From a virus, in the IMG/VR virus record IMGVR_UViG_3300028548_005929, positions 1-28,115 of that record: 28,115 bases of DNA. One strand, 5' to 3'. Shown one piece after another: positions 28,011-28,115 of this stretch. Position 1 is the stretch's first letter. Every line of letters starts with the position of its first letter. The position numbers and the translations under genes are program-made. Under the pieces are notes generated by a model. It had not been told where the DNA came from and ran no database searches. It was given only the letters and a program-made list of their open reading frames with translations.

Positions 28011-28115
28011 TACGAATACTCACCTGTACGGATCATCTCGGTGACCTCTACTGCTCGATTGCCTACCTGCCCACTCCACTTGCTGTCCATAAACTCATCG
28101 GCGGCAATGTCGAAC
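28010..28115 (-). CDS. Partial late gene, 3' end only
   Basis: The minus-strand frame runs in from the right edge and reads FDIAADEFMDSKWSGQVGNRAVEVTEMIRTGEYS before a TAA at 28012-28010 that overlaps the start of the 241-aa gene by one base. Only about 34 residues are visible and I do not recognise the family. By position upstream of a gp10-like gene it could be a head-tail or capsid-region protein, but that is a guess. Confidence 0.6.
   Translation of the reverse strand, partial: FDIAADEFMDSKWSGQVGNRAVEVTEMIRTGEYS

Overview
The window looks like part of the genome of a tailed bacteriophage with a podovirus-type virion. I see no host genes, tRNA, rRNA, insertion sequence or CRISPR. The phage assignment rests on a P22 gp10-like tail protein, a run of very large low-complexity virion proteins in the order expected of ejection proteins, and a phage recombination and replication module. 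Several proteins resemble, from memory, families common in uncultured marine phages. A marine origin is therefore an inference, and the host cannot be named. Most genes have a clear GGAGG-type ribosome binding site and start on or within the previous stop codon.

Layout. (1) 1-2725, plus strand: small early or accessory genes, including two zinc-ribbon proteins, and an orphan C5-cytosine DNA methyltransferase. The methyltransferase gene carries a second long, recognisable reading frame in +1. (2) 2853-5400, minus strand: an unknown small protein, a T7 gp4-like primase-helicase and a RusA-like Holliday junction resolvase. A pair of palindrome-plus-half-site modules lies between rusA and the helicase gene. 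(3) 5450-9644, plus strand: an early operon behind a plausible sigma70-type promoter at 5393-5421. It encodes a Cas4/RecB-like PD-(D/E)XK exonuclease, a DUF1071-type single-strand annealing protein, an SSB-like protein ending in an acidic DDIPF tip, a possible second nuclease, a DUF3310 protein, a 200-nt structured repeat array with no gene in it, an HTH protein and a small secreted protein. (4) 9648-28115, minus strand: a contiguous late operon read toward the early region. From upstream it encodes a partial gene at the window edge, a Q/G-rich protein, a gp10-like tail protein, two small proteins, a 758-aa low-complexity protein, a GNAT-like 173-aa protein, a 674-aa protein with two families of internal repeats, a 957-aa helical protein and a 2526-aa polyvalent protein with an HEXXH zincin motif and an LPD38-like domain.

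How it fits together. The exonuclease, annealing protein, SSB-like protein, RusA and primase-helicase form a compact recombination-dependent replication set. No DNA polymerase, terminase, portal or capsid gene is in the window, so these must lie outside it or be supplied by the host. The methyltransferase probably protects phage DNA from host restriction. The last four late genes occupy the place of the T7 gp13-gp14-gp15-gp16 internal proteins and probably form the DNA-ejection apparatus.

The most unusual features are the dual-coded methyltransferase gene, the exact 9-residue and 54-residue periodicities in the 674-aa virion protein, the structured GC-rich repeat array at 8850-9028, and the paired palindromic operator-like modules at 4951-5040.
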